Notes: generated by a model not told the origin, from the sequence alone. A stretch of DNA of 64,000 nucleotides from Luscinia megarhynchos (GCA_034336665.1 CM067592.1:44669761-44733760), one strand, 5' to 3'. Positions 14,501 through 25,260 are shown, counted from the stretch's first letter. Made by a program: numbers and translations.

Positions 14501-16627
14501 TTGCAGTTTCTCAGTCCTTTGAGGGCTTTAAATCTTCACAAGCCTAGTAAGTCTGGTTAAAAAAGTTATAGTCGATGCTGATGAAGGGAGGTCCATGGGC
14601 ATCAAGTGTGAGCTGATTTGTTTATACAAGATGCTGTGGGGCATTTTTTAATCTGCCACACTCAGCAAATGTGTGAAATCTTGCAGGAGGGAGACACAGC
14701 TCAAATACAACTACCTCAGTAGAACACTCTAGGCACTGTACAGATAGGAAAATTTACTCAATCTATGCAAGTATCAAACCAAGTCCTACAGCAATGTCCA
14801 TCTGCTGCTAACGTTGGCAGGAGTTCCATCTCTCACGAGGAGCCAAACTGCTATCAGGGAGAATCTCAGGGTTTTGTGTCAGTGAATTTGCACTGACTAC
14901 GCAGTAAGGAAATACAGACCTGCCCAGGAGATTTGCTTTTCTGACTGTTTTAACACCTGTGAAGTGTTTGCATGAAAAAAGTCACAAATATTTGTTTTAG
15001 TCATCATTTGTTGCCACGTCCAGTTCAACTATAATTTCACAGTTGTGCTTTTTGCCAGATATGTCAGTCCATGAGCAGAGGGGTTTTTAGTCTGTTCTAA
15101 GTCTAAGTCTGTTTTATTTCTAAATTATTTTGATATTTTCTAGCACTCCTGAGCATTACATTTTTTCAATAACTTTCATCCAGTGCACACGGGGAAGAGA
15201 AGAATTCAAAGGATTTCTAAGATCTACTGGCACTTTGGTGTTGGTTGAGGCTGATCTAGGTTGGCATGCACTGCCATGGTACTTCTAACTGAGCAGACTG
15301 CAGTGCTGGGGACCGTATTTGTGCCTCCTAATGTCAGACAGGACACAATTCTTTCTCTGAGAGGTTGTGTGCAGGTGTTGATGGGTGAAGCTAGCTGCTT
15401 CCTGAAAGGGGGTGGGAGGGTGGTGGCCACACATCTGATTTGTCTCTAGTTTGGTTGAGAATGCAATGATGGCTCTGTAAAGGCAAGTTTGTCCTGAGCC
15501 ACAGGAGATTAACAACTGCACCAGCAAGGCAACGATGGAAGAACTTGGTTGTTACTGGCTTTTACAATTTAGGGCATCAGATGTGCCTTCCTCAAAGCTG
15601 AGGCAGGGGAGTTAAATAGAACAGAGTTTAAAAACAGATTTGTGTTTTCCTTATTCAGAGATTCCTCCAGGAGAAGCTGTGAGTGACACATATAGGTGAC
15701 TCCCACCATTCTCTTTTAGGAGTCTGAATGAATGTGTATCTGTGCATTTGGGATTTTTTAGCCATGCTGTCACAAGTGTTTTCTACAGTCCAGTCACCTC
15801 CAATCGCGCTGTGGGTCCAGGGCTCAAACCCTGGCCAGACTTTCCCTGTGGGACCAGCACTGCTACTGCTCATGGCAGAAGGAAGCCTAAAAATGGTTAC
15901 AAAACCTCTGAAAAGTGTGGAGAAGGTTTTCATCTCTCTTTCAAGCCCAGGAAGGCTGAATACGGCACTCACATTTCTTTGCATCCATAAAAGCTAGAAA
16001 GGGAATTTTCCCCAGCAGAAAGGATTTTGGTAGAATTTAATGATCACAGAAGGTGAAGATTAACATGCATGAGTCATAGATATTTCTGGCTCTGGATGCA
16101 GCAGAAATACTATACTGAAGTATACATCCAATCTCTGTACAGTGCAGCAGCAAAATTAAGCATAGAGAACACACCAAACTTCAAAGATCTTGGCAAAATT
16201 ACTTGTATTTTCTTGATTTTACCTTAAAGAATGTCTGTAATTTACAGTAGAGGTCTTTTCTATTCTAGACTGAAGCAGCAGGACCGATTTCTGGGTGTGA
16301 AAAGTGACAGTTTTTCTCAGTACCACTATTGCAGAATGAGGAATATGTCAAAATTATCTTAAGTTGGGATGTTCTTTAAATACTTTAGGTTGGCTAATTA
16401 AGACTTTCCTATATCAGCAAGAAAGGATTCCTAATCAGTGGAACAGTTAGCATTTCTTAGTCAAGGACATCCAGGAACCAAGCTATATGAATGTAATAAA
16501 TGGATGTAAATAAATGCCGTATGTCTATGAATGTCACTGAAAAAACTTGGCAATGACTTAAGGTCCATTTACCCCTTTGAGGAACTGTCTGTATTATAAT
16601 AGTGAAAGTTATGCCTAAAATTCAGAA
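5536..16627. other. About 11 kb of non-coding DNA
   Basis: No gene, LTR or CR1 copy was recognised with confidence. There are many short chance ORFs, often overlapping on both strands. A short coding-like stretch lies at about 7504-7656 and is discussed as a finding. A perfect 18-bp inverted repeat ('ccagggctcaaaccctgg') lies near 15817-15834 and is not part of a recognisable tRNA. The low repeat load is typical of bird introns or gene deserts. Confidence 0.4.
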
Positions 16628-16970
16628 TGACACATGCCTTCCCTTGGGCACATGAGGCCTCACAGTCATGAATGACACTGACCAAAACTCCACCAGCCTA
16701 TACCATTACAGGAAAAGAAGTAAATGTCTCTATGAAGAAGGCACTGAGAGGCCAAGAGATTCAAATGCAAACAACAGAGGCCAGCCAATCCCAGGTAAGC
16801 ATGTACACAGGCAGCTTTTGGCCAGGGAGCTGGGAGGTAACAAAATTGTAGTGAATCTGGACCAAACGTGAGGTTTTTGAAAATCCTATAAAAGAAAGCT
16901 GTAAACAATAAAATTTGCTGTTGCTGCACAAACCAAGGAGTGTTGTGTCGTGTCTGTCTCAACAGTGGCA
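16628..16970 (+). mobile_element. 5' LTR of old ERV carrying a KIF21-type cDNA
   Basis: This segment and 19892-20213 are direct repeats that flank retroviral remnants. They share long blocks such as 'ggccagccaatcccaggt', 'gtacacaggcagcttttggc' and 'caataaaatttgctgttg'. Identity is roughly 85% by eye with several indels, so the element is old. A TATA box (TATAAAAG, 16887-16894) lies just before a poly(A) signal (AATAAA, 16907-16912), which fixes the + orientation and implies a short R region. The terminal bases (TG at 16628, CA near 16970) are weathered and could be a few bases off. No target duplication was found. Confidence 0.8.
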
Positions 16971-16973
16971 AGA

Positions 16974-16991
16974 GGTGATCCCAATGTATGG
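16974..16991 (+). promoter_or_regulatory. Possible degenerate tRNA-Trp-type primer binding site
   Basis: Just after the LTR the sequence 'aggtgatcccaatgt' resembles the tRNA-Trp primer site used by some avian retroviruses. Three of the mismatches are transitions of the kind expected from CpG decay. The position is right, but the match is imperfect and the LTR edge is uncertain, so this is tentative. Confidence 0.35.
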
Positions 16992-17133
16992 CAGCAGCCT
17001 GGCATGGAGAGCAGAGAGATGGAGCCCATTGGAGAGAGCAGGTTGGAGAGCTGCTGGCAGCATGTAGAGCTGCCAGAGTCCAGACCAATGAAAAAGAAGG
17101 AATAATAGAAAAGATAAAGAATCTGCTGGGGAC
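16992..17133 (+). other. ERV leader between primer site and gag start
   Basis: About 140 bp, rich in purines and 'gagag/ctgctgg' motifs, between the primer-site-like sequence and the gag-type ATG at 17134. It holds no recognisable reading frame. A leader this short is normal for a retroviral genome. Confidence 0.45.
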
Positions 17134-17907
17134 ATGGGGACTCCAGTCTTGACAGAGGAAAAGGCTGTAGTGAAGGTGTAGGATATCAGAGATTCTGCAA
17201 AATGCATTCAGACATTGACATCTTCAGACCAAGCTATGCCTGCTGATTTGTGTTCAGGAAGTACTAACAGAACAGTTATCAGGGCTGGAGAGAACCAGAA
17301 CAATCAAATTGCACTAAATCCAACTGGCACATTCCTTTATGCAGCTGCTGGAAATTCATTGAGGATGTGGGACCCGAAAAGATTTCAGTCTACAGGAAAG
17401 CTAACTGGTCACTAGGGTCCTGTTACGTGCCTTGCTGTCAATCAAATTTCCAATGGACAAGATCCTCTTGTCACTGGTTCAAGGGATCATTATATAAAGG
17501 TGTTTGATGTGACTGAAGGGGCTCTTGGAAGCATAAGTCTACACAAAATTTTTAACCTCCTCATTATGATGGCATTGAATCACTTGCTATTAGGGAGATA
17601 GCCTTTTTAGTGGGTTGAGACATAATGGAATTAAGAAATGGGATTTGTCTCAAAAAGGCTTTCTTCAGAAAGTTCCTAATGCTCATGGGAATTGGGTTTG
17701 TGGTCTTGGCTGGTGCCTGGTGTGCTGGCTCTGCTCAGCAGCTGCAGGGGAGGCACCCTCAAGCTCTGGAATGGGGGTGCCTTCACACCCATTGGGGAGA
17801 CGAAGGGACGTGACAGCCCTATAAATGCCATCTGCACCAACTCAAGCCAAATTTTTACAGCAGCAGATGATTGCACTGTGAGGACCTAGAAAGCTCAAAA
17901 TATTGTT
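17134..17907 (+). pseudogene. Gag start fused in frame to KIF21A-type WD40 cDNA, decayed
   Basis: The ATG at 17134 opens about 14 codons that look like a retroviral Gag N-terminus (Met-Gly..., then LTEEKAVV). From about 17173 the same frame becomes a kinesin-4 family KIF21 tail, recognised by [34 protein letters not shown], then [38 protein letters not shown], and [20 protein letters not shown]. These are consecutive blades of the WD40 propeller; residues such as TAADD and FDVTEGALG favour KIF21A over KIF21B. The roughly 240 codons are continuous with no introns, so the source was spliced RNA. The copy is dead: stops at 17179 and 17413 (both in the fusion frame), a frame loss near 17540-17600, another near 17710-17740, and a stop at 17887 where the family has Trp. 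In the parent protein this domain forms the C-terminal propeller of a microtubule plus-end motor. Retroposition after ERV insertion is the alternative, but the in-frame gag joint argues against it. Confidence 0.8.
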
Positions 17908-18500
17908 TGCTGCATGCTTATTAGTTAAACATTGATGACTGGAATGGACTGAAAATGTGTGAACCCTGTCACTAGACCTGCTGTTCTTAAAATATGTACC
18001 ATATTTAATAGCCTCTTGGCAACATGCTTGAGTCTCAGCAGTCACAGGTATCTCTATACATTATGACTGAATTTGTGTGCATATGTAATACTTGCAGTTT
18101 AAATTAACTGGAATTCAGTCTTCTCTAATGACTATCTGAAAGTTATAACTTGAAATATATAGCAAAAGTGCTCTATTGCATTTCACTCACAAGTATGATT
18201 GGCTGTTTTGCATTTTAGGGTAACAGGGGAAAGAACATGTTCCAGGAATAAGCCTTTGATTATGAGAGGCAATTTGAAGATTTTTAAAGGTCACTTACAC
18301 TGTTGTTAGGAAAATGAATAATAGATGGGAAGAAGTTGTTAACAATACACCTACCTGACACGGCTGTATCCTGCTAGCAGCAAATGCCATATGATTTGTG
18401 TGTTGATAGCATACAATCAGTGTTGACCCAAGTTGTGCAGCTGTATATATAGTCTGTGCTTAGGACTAGAACTCAAATGCCCTAGCTGATTGGTTGGCTG
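17908..18500 (+). other. Unassigned stretch between KIF21-type piece and pol relic
   Basis: AT-rich and free of long frames. The first part directly follows the end of the KIF21-like coding homology and may be 3' UTR or an alternative C-terminal tail carried with the captured mRNA. No poly(A) tract marks the end of the host part. Somewhere before about 18500 the sequence returns to retroviral pol, but I cannot place the joint. Confidence 0.4.
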
Positions 18501-19225
18501 GCCCTGCCTGGGCAGCTCCACAACCTAGCACAAGCAAGAGCATCGTATGCCTTTTTCCGTCAAGGTTTTCCAGCCCTACAACTACAATTCCTGCTAGCAA
18601 ATACAGAAGCAGACAATATTGTTAACACTTGTGCTGTTTTTCAAGGCTACACTGCACCACTGCAGATGGGAATTAACCCCTGTGGTCTGCGAGCCTTGGC
18701 AGACAGATGTCACACACATCTCGGAATTTGTGCATGTTTCAACAGACACTTTTTCATCTGCCACATGGGTCTCAGTCCCACGGAGGGAGAAGCCATGATG
18801 CCATCACACATTGGCATTTAACTTTTGCTGCCCTGGGCATTCCCCACAATATAAAAACTGATAATGGCCCTGCAGAACACTCAACAATTTCTGCAACTCT
18901 GTGGTGTGTTGCACCACATTGGTATTCCTTGTTCCAGGGGAAGCCATTGTTGAGCATGCCCATGGCACTTTAAAGCATATCCTTGAAAAACAAAAAGGGT
19001 GAATGTGCGGTGAAACCCCACAGAGTAGGGTGGCCAAAACTCTGTTCACTTTAAATAATCTACAATGCAAATGCCAAAAATCCTGTCATTTTAAATCAAT
19101 TTTTAATAATTACAGTCCTCTAGTGATGTCCAGTCACCCAAGCATAAGGTACTGGTAAGGGTCCTCATTACTATCAAAGGGCAGGTCCTTGGGACCTCAT
19201 CACCTGGGGGCACGGGTATGCCCCC
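18500..19225 (+). pseudogene. pol: ERV pol relic: integrase region
   Basis: Degenerate integrase sequence spread over shifting frames. Recognisable pieces, in order, are a decayed zinc-binding N-terminal part (near 18510-18650), the 'GINPCGLRAL' linker (near 18668), the start of the catalytic core where the first Asp lies in a broken T-D-x-T-H-type motif (near 18700), the 'KTDNGPA' block around the second catalytic Asp (near 18856), and the C-terminal 'KGP...' block near 19176. These parallel the same blocks of the intact-looking integrase at 48145-49893 (NPRGLG, KTDNGPAYTS), so the two ERVs are related ERVK-like lineages. Reverse transcriptase and RNase H are absent; the host insert occupies their place. 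Confidence 0.75.
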
Positions 19226-19875
19226 AGGTCAGTACACCTGTATTTGCACAGATTCTGGCATCTGATAGGTACCTGCTTGGTGTGTGTCCTGCTCTATTCT
19301 CTGCTCTGGATCACAACCAGCAATGCCTCCCTGACAGCCCCACAGCAGATGCCATAGAACAGTAACCCAAACAATCCTTTGTACCTGCTGTATGGAAATA
19401 TGGGACTTTTGGAGTAACAATTTGCCTATGACTTCACTTTAACCTCAACAGTCAGATATTTTAGAGACATCAATACCGGAAGGATGCGTGTTTTTCAATT
19501 TAAACAGGAAGGCAAAATGTTACCCTAATAGTTTTTTTTTAATTGACTGGCTTATAACAAGATAAATAAAACTTTCTAGTTTTGAGTGATTCAGCCATAG
19601 ATGTAAATAGTGTGCGGCATGCCACCCTATGAAATTGTGCTGTTATTAATCTCCTTTTTGATAGCTCCTGGACATGATTGTAAAAATTTTGATGGTATGT
19701 GGGATAGACCACCAGCTGGTAAGGTTAGGCTTGTCAGGTTGGGTGAAGAGCCTCATTCAAAATAGGTTTATAATTTGTATATTATAATTATTGTTTTGTT
19801 CATTGTGCTGTATTTGTTATCCTTTCTGCAAGGGACACCACAGAGGAATGACAAAGATGACTTTTGTAGTCGAAA
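19226..19875 (+). other. Probable env-region remnant of the old ERV
   Basis: Lies between the end of pol and the polypurine tract, where env belongs. A hydrophobic stretch translated from about 19245-19310 (LIGTCLVCVLLYSLLW) resembles a signal peptide. After that no env domain can be recognised. It includes a T9 run near 19532 and AT-rich sequence. The assignment rests mainly on position. Confidence 0.35.
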
Positions 19876-19891
19876 ACCAAAAAGGCAGGAC
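19876..19891 (+). promoter_or_regulatory. Polypurine tract of old ERV
   Basis: The purine-rich 'aaccaaaaaggcagga' ends one base before the 3' LTR start (TG at 19892), where the plus-strand primer of a retrovirus lies. It supports the + orientation of the element. Confidence 0.55.
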
Positions 19892-20213
19892 TGTGATGGC
19901 CAGCAACTGGCATGGAGGCCTCACAGTTGTAAGTAACCCTGACCATAACTCGACCAGCCTATACCATTAAAGAAAAAGAAGCAAACATCTCTATGCAGAA
20001 GGCACTGAGATATTGAGATGTAAACAACGGAGGCCAGCCAATCCCAGGTGGGCATGTACACAGGCAGCTTTTGGCCAGGGAGCTGGGTGGTAACAAAATT
20101 GGGACCGAACACGAGGTTTTTGAAAACTCTGTAAAAGAAAACTGTAAACAATAAAATTTGCTGTTGCCGCATGAACTGAGTACTGTCATGTCCTGTCCCT
20201 CTCAACTGTGACA
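19892..20213 (+). mobile_element. 3' LTR of old ERV carrying a KIF21-type cDNA
   Basis: Direct-repeat partner of 16628-16970, starting TGTGATGG right after the polypurine tract. It carries the same 'ccagcctataccatta', 'gtacacaggcagcttttggc' and 'aacaataaaatttgctgttg' blocks. Relative to the 5' copy it lacks about 5 bp near 20009 and about 8 bp near 20101. The 3' edge is either about 20206 or 20213. The amount of divergence means the integration is ancient. Confidence 0.8.
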
Positions 20214-23077
20214 AAATGGAAACTATTAGCCAATCATTATAGGTGGCCTGAACTTGGAAAGTTACTAACTTTGAACGTCTCTTTATAAATAATGGTGCAG
20301 AGGGTCCTACTGATGTCCTTTATTTGTGGAAAACCTCTGTGCGCACAGCACAAACCTGAAAAAAGTAATCAATGTCTCCGTCAATGTGTAATTAGTGGCT
20401 TGTTGCACACCAGCCAAACAAATACAATTTTGTGGGCAGTACCACCATGCTTTTTCCTCTGCTCAGAAGGGCTCATGCAGCAGTGGAGGATTCTGGTGGG
20501 AAACAGGTGGCTCCAGAAAAATAGGGAAGCTGTTCAGGCACATCTTCTGTTGCTCATCTTTCACAATGCATGTTTTTGAAAACTGTTGAGAAATTATACA
20601 GGAGTTAGAAATAATGAAACCATTTTCCTGGGATATTTTGATTTTTCTAGGAAAGCATGACACCTGCAAGTGCTTCAGGCCTTTCACTACAATGTTACTT
20701 AAAATGTAAGAAAACAGCTGGAAAACATTTTTATGAAATGCTGATGCGACATTTACAGAACTTTAGCAAAACTGATTTTGCTACAATTTTTAAGCTGTGA
20801 GATTTTGGGGGAATTTAATGCTTCTGAAGGCCATTTACTATTCTTAAACACCATTAGTCACACTATTTTACCAGTAAAAGCCTTCCTTGTAGCTGATGGT
20901 AATGTATTTTTTCTTCCCAGCTTTAATGAGGGAAGGGTGAAGGGATCAGAGATAGGAGGTTGAACCATTATGTAATTGCTCTCTACAGCCTTGCCTGTTG
21001 TAGCTCGTGTGCACAGATGGGAAGATGAGCTATGCTTGTTGTCTGGAGTGGCACCAAGCGTACCAGAATGCTGACAAATTTCAGAGGTGAGCTGGTTAAA
21101 GCTGCAATTTCTCTCCTGTGGGGATATTGTGACATTTTCATATATTTTTCACATTTATGAAAAGGGGAAAAGACACATTTCTCTTGCAGCTTATGAATTC
21201 ACTTTTGAGTCAAGTTTCTGCTGGTTTCCAGCAGGTTTCTTTGCCTGAAGAAAGCTGGGAGCCCCAGAGCCCTGTCAGGCAGTTAGCTGAAAGGCTGTCT
21301 GGACCACTGGCATGTTCTCTCTAGCACCTGAAGGACTAGTCGTTCATAAAACAAAAACTTGGGCTAAACCCTATCCTACATACGCAGAATTGGACAGCAT
21401 GGCCCAAAGTCTGTGAGAGAGTTTTGGGAGTAACTGGTCCCATTGTCTTGAGCAACACTAACTGAGCTGCTGATGAGATAGTTGGTGAGGGTGCCAAGTA
21501 GCTTTTTCCAATTAAGGTAAGGACAGCTGTTCCCCAAAGAAAGCTTCAGAGAGGGGTTCTGCTTCCCCCTCCTTATGGGGCCTAGACACCTCTTCTATGA
21601 CAGGAAGGAGGCCAGAGAGCTGGCAATTATTCGTCTCCTTTAAGAACCCTTTCATTGTACTTATTTGCTGCCCAGTGAAATGTGAAAATGCAGGGATTTT
21701 GGCATTGCTGTTGATGTTTCAGGGATGTAGTCACAGACTGTCACTTAAAATATGAGGTTCCCAACTCGCATCTTGTTTCTTTGATACCCTTTCTGGGGCC
21801 AGGCAGTGATGTAGATTTGGGCATATTTTAACTGTTTTCCCTGCCATGGGGATCTCTGATAGAAACAGTCCATCCTTTCCAGCCTCACTTTCACCAATCC
21901 TGGCCCATCTAAAAGAACCTGAATGTCTGCAGGCAGTAGCCAGAATCATTGAGCAATGCCATCCCTGCTGTTGCTTGTTGTACAGTCTTGTATTAGAGCT
22001 GTCTGTGACATTTATTTTGTTTATGAAGCAAACACTCCTACACCCACTCCTGTTTTTGTTTGTTCATGTAAATTACGGCACTTTGCAACTTAATTGCTAT
22101 GGGCTTTATGAAACTGCATTAAGGACCGTGCTAATTGTGGACTTGCTCCCTTTCTATTTCTGAATGGATTTTGTAATTCTGTAATTGGATGCATTTAATT
22201 TTTCATAACTTTATATAATGAAATTGTGGATTAATATGAAAGAAGCAGAAAAAAACTGGCTCTGCATCAGAGCAGAGCTGTTTCTAGCAAAAGTTTTTGT
22301 GTTCTGGGAGTTTTGGCTGGTTTTCAGAACAGTGATCCTGGAAAATGCATAGGGGATTGGGATTTGATAATTGGAGAGAAGGTTTCTACAGAATACCAGA
22401 ACTCACCCTCCTACAGGTACAAACTGCAGAACCTACCCAACCTTCTCACCTGTCGGAGCCACCTTCACAAAAGGTCAGGGGAAGTGGTTTTGCCATGAGG
22501 TACAAGAATTTGTGGGAAATCTTCAATGACATGAACGTTCAGATGGTGGGTCTGGCTCACTGCAGGACAACATCCTAGGTATTGCTGTAATGGGCAGTTA
22601 GCAAAATATGCTTTTAGAAAACGCATTGACTTGGGACGAAGAACATACATCAGTCATTGTTTCCTATCTGTATTTATGAGCCCAGATACTCATACAAAAA
22701 AAAAAAAAAATCAACAAATTTCATGAAGACAGTCTTTCCACAGCTGGCTGGCCAAAGCTCCAGACATTTATATCTGAGTTACCTATCAGGTTGTTTCACC
22801 TTTTCTGTCATTGGCTCCACACAGCTATGAAAATTGTATCATATTCAGCAGCTCAGTGAAGCAATCCTGCTTTTTGCTGATCCAGTCTTTCATGGTGCAG
22901 TTAAATCCAAGAACGTGAAGAGCAGCAGATGGTCCCGACAATTTGCAAAACGTTCTTTTTGTCTGGTAAAATGTCTTTGTTATTTTTAACCTCATTTCAT
23001 AGTTTATCTTCTTCTTTGTATTTTATCTAATTCACTGTGGAAATTAAATGCTTTGTATTTGGTTTTCAGTGCCAGGT
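20214..23077. other. Non-coding DNA; AT-rich conserved-looking block 22010-22240
   Basis: No gene was recognised. The block at 22010-22240 is AT-rich, has many TAAT/ATTA cores (for example 'ttaattgctatggg', 'gtaattggatgcatttaatt') and no repeat signature, which fits a conserved enhancer-like element. A 15-A run lies at 22696-22710. Confidence 0.4.
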
Positions 23078-23952
23078 TTTAGTAGAGAGTAGGGAAGGGG
23101 AGGCAGCTGTAGGGGTGGTTGATGTAAGAAGATGCTGGAAGCTTCTCCCATATTTGTCAGAGCCAATTCCAGATGGCTCCAAAACACACCCATCACTGGC
23201 CAAGTGTGAGCCAATCAGAGATGGCAGTAATGACTATGATAACATCTTTAAGAAGGAAAAAGTTGGTGAAGACTGTGATGAAGCAGCTGTGCCCCATAGA
23301 ACCATGGAGGTACGTGGAGGGTGCAGAGATACACTCTCTACCATGGCAAAGCCCCACACGGAGCAAACAGATATCTGAGAGAAGATTGTGACCCCATGGG
23401 AAGTCCATGCTGGAGAGGGGTCCTGACAGGGACTTGTGGACCTGTGGAGAGAGGAGGCCATGCTGGAGCAGCTTTTCTGGCAGGATTTGTGACCTTCTCT
23501 GGAGCAGCGAAGAACTGTAGCCCATGGGTGGGACTCAGGCTGGAGAATTTCATGGAGAACTGTCTCCTGTGGGAGGGACCCCGTGCTGCAGCAGGGGAAG
23601 GATTCCTCTCCCTAAGCAGTGGCAGGAACAGTGTGTGTGGTGAACTGACCATAACTCCCATTCCCAGCTCCCTGTGGTGCTGTGAGGAGAAGGTAAAGCC
23701 GGGAAGAAGGGAGGGGCTGGGGAAGGTATTGATATTAGATATTTGTTTTATTTTTGATTGATAATAAATCCAGTTAATTTCTCCAAGTCAAGTCTGTTTT
23801 GCTGTGACAATATTTAGAGAGTTGTCTCTCCCTGTCCTTATCTCAACTCATGAACCTTTCATTGTCTTTTCTTTCCCTGTCCAGTTGCAGAGGGGAGTAA
23901 GTGATAGAGTAACTTTGGTGGGTGCCTGACATCCCGCCAGGGTCAAAACACC
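23078..23952 (+). mobile_element. LTR, family A, copy 1 (interrupted near its 3' end)
   Basis: Matches 32250-33841 over most of its length, with shared blocks such as 'gatggcagtaatgact', 'aagaagggaggggctgggg' versus 'aaaaagggaggggtggggt', 'aataaatccagttaatttct' and 'ctctccctgtccttatct'. It resembles a passerine ERV LTR that ends with a 'gggtcaacccaccaca'-like sequence. Here the end reads 'gggtcaaaacacc', then a second LTR intervenes (23953-25260), and 'caccaccaca' follows. So the last bases of this LTR lie at about 25265-25270. The left edge is uncertain. Long ORFs on both strands inside it are not conserved genes. Confidence 0.75.
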
Positions 23953-25260
23953 TGTCACGATGTGACTTGGGTTTGCCAACCTTAATATATTTAATTTCTT
24001 TTTTAGACAGGACCCAGGAGTAGAGACGAGGCAGGCTCAAAACTTAAAAAGGTACAAGAAGAAATTTATTAATAATACAGAAAAAAAAAAAATTAGAATT
24101 CAGGATAAAATTCCTAGATTGTTCCCTCCTTCCCTTCATTCCACATTTCTTATGAACCAACATACAGAGAGAACACTTTAGTCAGTTATACACTCAAATA
24201 ATCAGTTCAGTTTACTTCAGAGAGAAAACTCCCTTTTCTGGTTATGGCTTAGGGGGTGTCTTCACCTTCACAGTCTGCGTCCGCCCGAAAACCACAGAAC
24301 TATGAATTTTCCTCCCATTTACACAGTCCTTCCAGAGCCGTGTTATGGGTTACATTACACACTTGGGGTATCATTTTTAAAGGCAGGCTGCCGGAAAAAC
24401 AAAATTATCTTCATCTGCTTCTTTATCAAATGTCTTTGTTCATATTCCAGTCCCAGAACAGAGAGAGCTCAATTTCCCCGAGGCAAAAAGTCTTCTACTC
24501 AAGCATCCAAACCTCCCCAAGTATATTTCACAGTTTAAAGGAACTTTAGTGAAGTCACAGTCCCCACAGCCCATAAAAAAGGTTTTCAGCTACTTGCATC
24601 TTTTCAATCTCTTCCCACCAGGAACTTTGTCTTCATCCCACTGACTTCTGTAGTCTCCATGCTTCATTTCTTCTCATTCAGGGGAACTTAGGAGATCCAG
24701 GATTCCATCCATGTATAAAGAAGTTACAATTGTATCCAAATTGCAAAGAAACAAAGGTGGGCGGCTGGAGTTCTTCTCTGCCACGTGGAAAGGCGAGCAG
24801 TGCCCAGCCAGCAGGGCTGGGGCCATGTGGCCGGTGCCGGGGCCATGCGGAGCCCGGAGGCCCCCCCAGCCAGGGGCTCCCCGCAGAGCCGGAGTGCCAG
24901 GCCGGCCCCCCCCGCCGAGCCCGGGGCCGGGGTTCCGAGCCGGGCCCCCCGCAGAGCCGGTGCCGGGCCGGACCCCAGACCGAGCCCGGAGCCGGGCCGG
25001 AGCCCCCAGCCAAGGACCCCCCACACCTCTGGAGAGCGGAAACCGAAATAGCTCATTAAGTCAATGCAACTGTAATTTGTGAAAGCGAAATAATTTTTAA
25101 TTGGTTTCCCGAGCTGTCCATTACCAAATCAACTCTCTGATTGGTGCCAGCAGCTCACAGGGGAAGCTTCCAGAGACGGGAGAGTGCCTCCCACTCCCCA
25201 GCGTCATGGAGCCATCCCTGAGGTGAAACCACCCCTCTCCCTTACCACGTGAAACCAACA
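23953..25260 (-). mobile_element. Solo LTR nested in LTR family A (minus strand)
   Basis: About 1.3 kb. On the minus strand it begins TGTTGGTTTCACGTGG and ends ...CGTGACA, and a poly(A) signal (AATAAA on the minus strand, 24065-24070) gives the orientation. The flanks carry the same 4 bases, CACC (23949-23952 and 25261-25264), a target-duplication length typical of gammaretrovirus-like (ERV1) elements. It splits the last bases of family A copy 1 and is therefore younger. It includes a very GC- and CpG-rich core (24780-25025). The long overlapping frames in that core (up to 123 codons on both strands) come from its composition and are not genes. Confidence 0.65.
24780..25025 (-). promoter_or_regulatory. 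GC- and CpG-rich block inside nested LTR
   Basis: About 245 bp of extreme GC content with imperfect repeats of 'ccgcagagccgg', 'gccgggccgg' and runs of C up to 8, in a window that is otherwise AT-rich. It lies in the middle of the minus-strand LTR, where U3/R promoter elements are found, so it may be a CpG-rich promoter. The minus strand is G-rich and could form G-quadruplexes. The function is inferred from composition and position only. Confidence 0.45.

Noticed and set aside
15817..15834. Perfect 18-bp inverted repeat that looks like a tRNA T-arm
   Set aside because: The stem is 6 bp with a 6-base loop rather than 5 bp with 7, and no acceptor stem, anticodon arm or D-arm can be drawn around it.
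24674..25082. Several overlapping ORFs of 88-123 codons on both strands
   Set aside because: They come from the GC-rich block of the nested LTR, where stop codons are rare. They are Pro/Gly/Ala/Arg-rich in every frame and match no family.
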